Shown here: in pieces, positions 62,531 through 64,000 of the stretch
Layout of the letters: every line of letters begins with the position of its first letter
Numbering within the stretch: position 1 is the stretch's first letter
Origin: an uncultured Sutterella sp.
GTDB taxonomy: Bacteria; Pseudomonadota; Gammaproteobacteria; Burkholderiales; Burkholderiaceae_F
DNA length: 64,000 nucleotides
NCBI GenBank assembly: GCA_900544255.1
Contig: UQUM01000003.1
Coordinates: 1-64,000 of the forward strand
Direction: 5' to 3'
Position numbers and translations under genes: made by a program
The notes under the pieces: generated by a model
Seen by the model: only the letters and a program-made list of their open reading frames with translations
What the model was told of the DNA's origin: nothing
The model's database searches: none

Positions 62531-63040
62531 TTATTCCGCGGCCGCCTTAAGTGGCTTGGCGGCTTCGACGCGGCGCAGCATCTGATTGGCGGCATCCGAC
62601 TGCATTTCCTGGTACACGAGCGCTTCGGAATTCTGACGGCTTAAGTATTCGTCGTCGCTGTAGGAGACGGAACGCACGGCCGAAATGACGGATTCCGGGA
62701 CGTATTCCCGGCCGTCGGGAGCCGAAACCTTAAACGCCACCTTGAGCGTGAGTTCGTATTCGGCGGCGTCGCCCTTCGTGTTGTAGGAGAGAACGTCACG
62801 CGACTGCGACATCGAGGTGACCTTCAGAATGGCTTCGGCGTCCGTCGCGGAATTGACGACCTTTACGGAAGAACCCGCGGTAAGGAGTCGCACGAGACGC
62901 GCGCGGAATGCGGAGTTTTCGTCCATGTCCACGTAAAGCGTCTTAAAAGGCAGCGTGAAGCTGCCGCGCAGGTGAAAACCGCACCCGGAGAGAACCAAAG
63001 CGGAGGCGGCACCCAGAATAAGCCGGCGGGAAATCGTCAT
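62531..63040 (-). CDS. lptE: LPS-assembly lipoprotein LptE
   Basis: Outer-membrane lipoprotein that plugs LptD and helps insert LPS. ATG 63040 gives a signal with lipobox LVLSGCGFHLRG, a highly typical LptE start. The 170-aa length fits. The frame upstream to 63097 is not part of the protein. Head of lptE-holA-proA-rlmL. Confidence 0.93.
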   Translation of the reverse strand: MTISRRLILGAASALVLSGCGFHLRGSFTLPFKTLYVDMDENSAFRARLVRLLTAGSSVKVVNSATDAEAILKVTSMSQSRDVLSYNTKGDAAEYELTLKVAFKVSAPDGREYVPESVISAVRSVSYSDDEYLSRQNSEALVYQEMQSDAANQMLRRVEAAKPLKAAAE

Positions 63041-63150
63041 GAAAAAAGGCCTATCGAGAAAAAAACAGTAACTCTCCATTATAAGGAGGCTCGGCACTGG
63101 GCTAAACTCTCTTTTGCCGGGCCCAAAACGGGCTCTTTTGGGAGACCCTT

Positions 63151-63654
63151 ATGTTTGCGGTAGGCTTTGTCGGTGCGTCGGGGGCCGGAAAAACGACGCT
63201 GATGGAAAAGACGCTCGCCGTTTTGGTCGGGCGCGGCTGGAAGGTGTCTGCCGTGAAAAGCACGCACCACGACACGGATACGGATAAGCCCGGTAAGGAC
63301 AGCTGGCGCTACCGCGAGGCGGGCGCTAGCGAAGTGATTTTGGCCGGACGAAACCGCTGGGCACTGATGAGGGAGACGCCCGGAAGCGAAGTGACGTTGG
63401 CGGAACTGCTTTCGCGTCTTGCGCCCGTCGACATGGTTCTCGTCGAAGGTTTCAAAAGCGAAGAAGGGATTCCTCGTATCGGCGTCGTAAGAAAAGCTTT
63501 TGATAAGGCATTGCCCGCGAGTTCGGAATTCGTGGCGGTGGCGACCGACGATGAGGATTTTGTTCTTCCCGAAGGCGCCGTGCGGTTGCCGGTGAACGAC
63601 GCGGAAAAAGTAGCGGATTTCATTGAGACAATTAAAAGAAGGGCACAGCAGTGA
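63151..63654 (+). CDS. mobB: Molybdopterin-guanine dinucleotide biosynthesis protein MobB
   Basis: GTP-binding adaptor for molybdenum cofactor maturation. The P-loop GASGAGKTTLMEK lies near residues 6-18. STHHDTDTDKPGKDSWRYREAGA and the VLVEGFKSE motif are typical. 167 aa. It overlaps moeA by 4 bp. Confidence 0.93.
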   Translation: MFAVGFVGASGAGKTTLMEKTLAVLVGRGWKVSAVKSTHHDTDTDKPGKDSWRYREAGASEVILAGRNRWALMRETPGSEVTLAELLSRLAPVDMVLVEGFKSEEGIPRIGVVRKAFDKALPASSEFVAVATDDEDFVLPEGAVRLPVNDAEKVADFIETIKRRAQQ

Positions 63655-64000
63655 TTACGTATACAGAAGCGCTTGAGCGGCTTCTTGCGGCGGCCGAGCC
63701 GATTGCGAGAACCGAAATGATTCCGACCCTTTACGCCGAAGGGCGCATTTTGGCTGAAGCCGTCAAAAGTACGGTGGATGTGCCGCCCTGGAACAATTCT
63801 CAAATGGATGGGTATTGCCTCGCGGCCGACGCGATTGCCGCAGCGACGCCTGAACATCCGGTGCGTCTCCCCGTCAGTCAGCGTATCCCGGCGGGCAGCA
63901 CGGGAACGCCCCTCGCGACGGGAACCTGTGCGCGCATTTTTACTGGGGCCCCGTTGCCGGAAGCGGCGGACGTCGTGGTGCCGCAGGAAGACGTGGAACG
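63651..64000 (+). CDS. moeA: Molybdopterin molybdotransferase MoeA (5' part, cut by window end)
   Basis: Inserts molybdenum into adenylylated molybdopterin. A GTG start inside the mobB stop; the first 116 residues are visible, including YTEALERLLAAAEP, the NNSQMDGYCLAA block and PAGSTGTPLATGTCARIFTGAPLPEAADVVVPQED, all typical of MoeA. The rest lies beyond 64000. Confidence 0.93.
   Translation, partial: MITYTEALERLLAAAEPIARTEMIPTLYAEGRILAEAVKSTVDVPPWNNSQMDGYCLAADAIAAATPEHPVRLPVSQRIPAGSTGTPLATGTCARIFTGAPLPEAADVVVPQEDVE

Overview
The window is a chromosomal stretch of a GC-rich Gram-negative bacterium, most likely a betaproteobacterium of the Burkholderiales and probably Sutterellaceae-like. 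This is inferred from gene content: Hda, PcnB, the LolCD and LptE/HolA gene neighbourhoods, an RnfB-like ferredoxin beside nth, a short H-NS-family protein, and a periplasmic flavin-dependent reductase of the type abundant in that family. Most of the window is core metabolism and information processing in tightly packed operons with 4-bp start/stop overlaps.

Layout. 1-2566: an O-acyltransferase pair (MBOAT membrane protein plus AlgJ/AlgX-like SGNH protein), whose 5' end carries an 11-G tract. 2785-4764: a Tat-exported FMN/FAD fumarate-reductase-like flavoprotein. 4889-8315 (-): PhoH-like ATPase, then tsaE and a cell-wall amidase. 8528-9442: AEC transporter. 9580-10608 (-): purM, divergent from the hda / HAD phosphatase / pcnB / folK / DUF486 series (10766-15200). 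15610: tRNA-Leu(CAA). 15794-17928 (-): Dus and a metallo-beta-lactamase-fold protein. 18204: H-NS-like protein. 18610-20903 (-): fdxA-fpr-rnfB-nth. 21024-24239 (-): ACT-domain protein, UPF0210 protein and a 419-aa protein that looks like a domesticated ISAs1-type transposase. 24467-29250 (-): ispH, ogt, ybaK, lolC, lolD, tatD. 29550-29965: rpmB-rpmG.

Accessory regions are interleaved with these. 30128-33679 holds a truncated TnpB with its right-end hairpins, a conserved hypothetical, a universal stress protein, a decayed ORF with a large inverted repeat, and an unknown 390-aa gene preceded by a frameshifted partial paralogue. 33744-38021 (-) is an RND efflux pump (permease and lipoprotein adaptor). 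38197-44501 contains two AAA_14/DUF4143 ATPases, each immediately preceded by a tandem array of 23-bp repeats. The two arrays share a core sequence, and a related array without an adjacent ATPase lies upstream of rsmE at 47523-47610. A remnant of a type I restriction R subunit and a lipoprotein lie between the two ATPases.

44543-53460 returns to core genes: a RhlE-like helicase, rsmE, tkt-gapA-pgk, a DUF4186 protein and an AlkZ-related protein. 53502-57827 (-) has a dicarboxylate/glutamate symporter and three double-domain universal stress proteins. 58102-58829 (-) is a secreted barnase-like RNase with its barstar-like inhibitor, next to tRNA-Glu(CUC). 59020-63040 (-) is lptE-holA-proA-rlmL. 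63151-64000 is mobB-moeA, with moeA cut by the window end.

The strongest candidate for an undescribed system is the repeat-array plus AAA_14/DUF4143 module (arrays at 39486-39600 and 43017-43177, orphan array at 47523-47610). Its function is unknown. All family assignments come from reading motifs and remembered family features; no database search was run.
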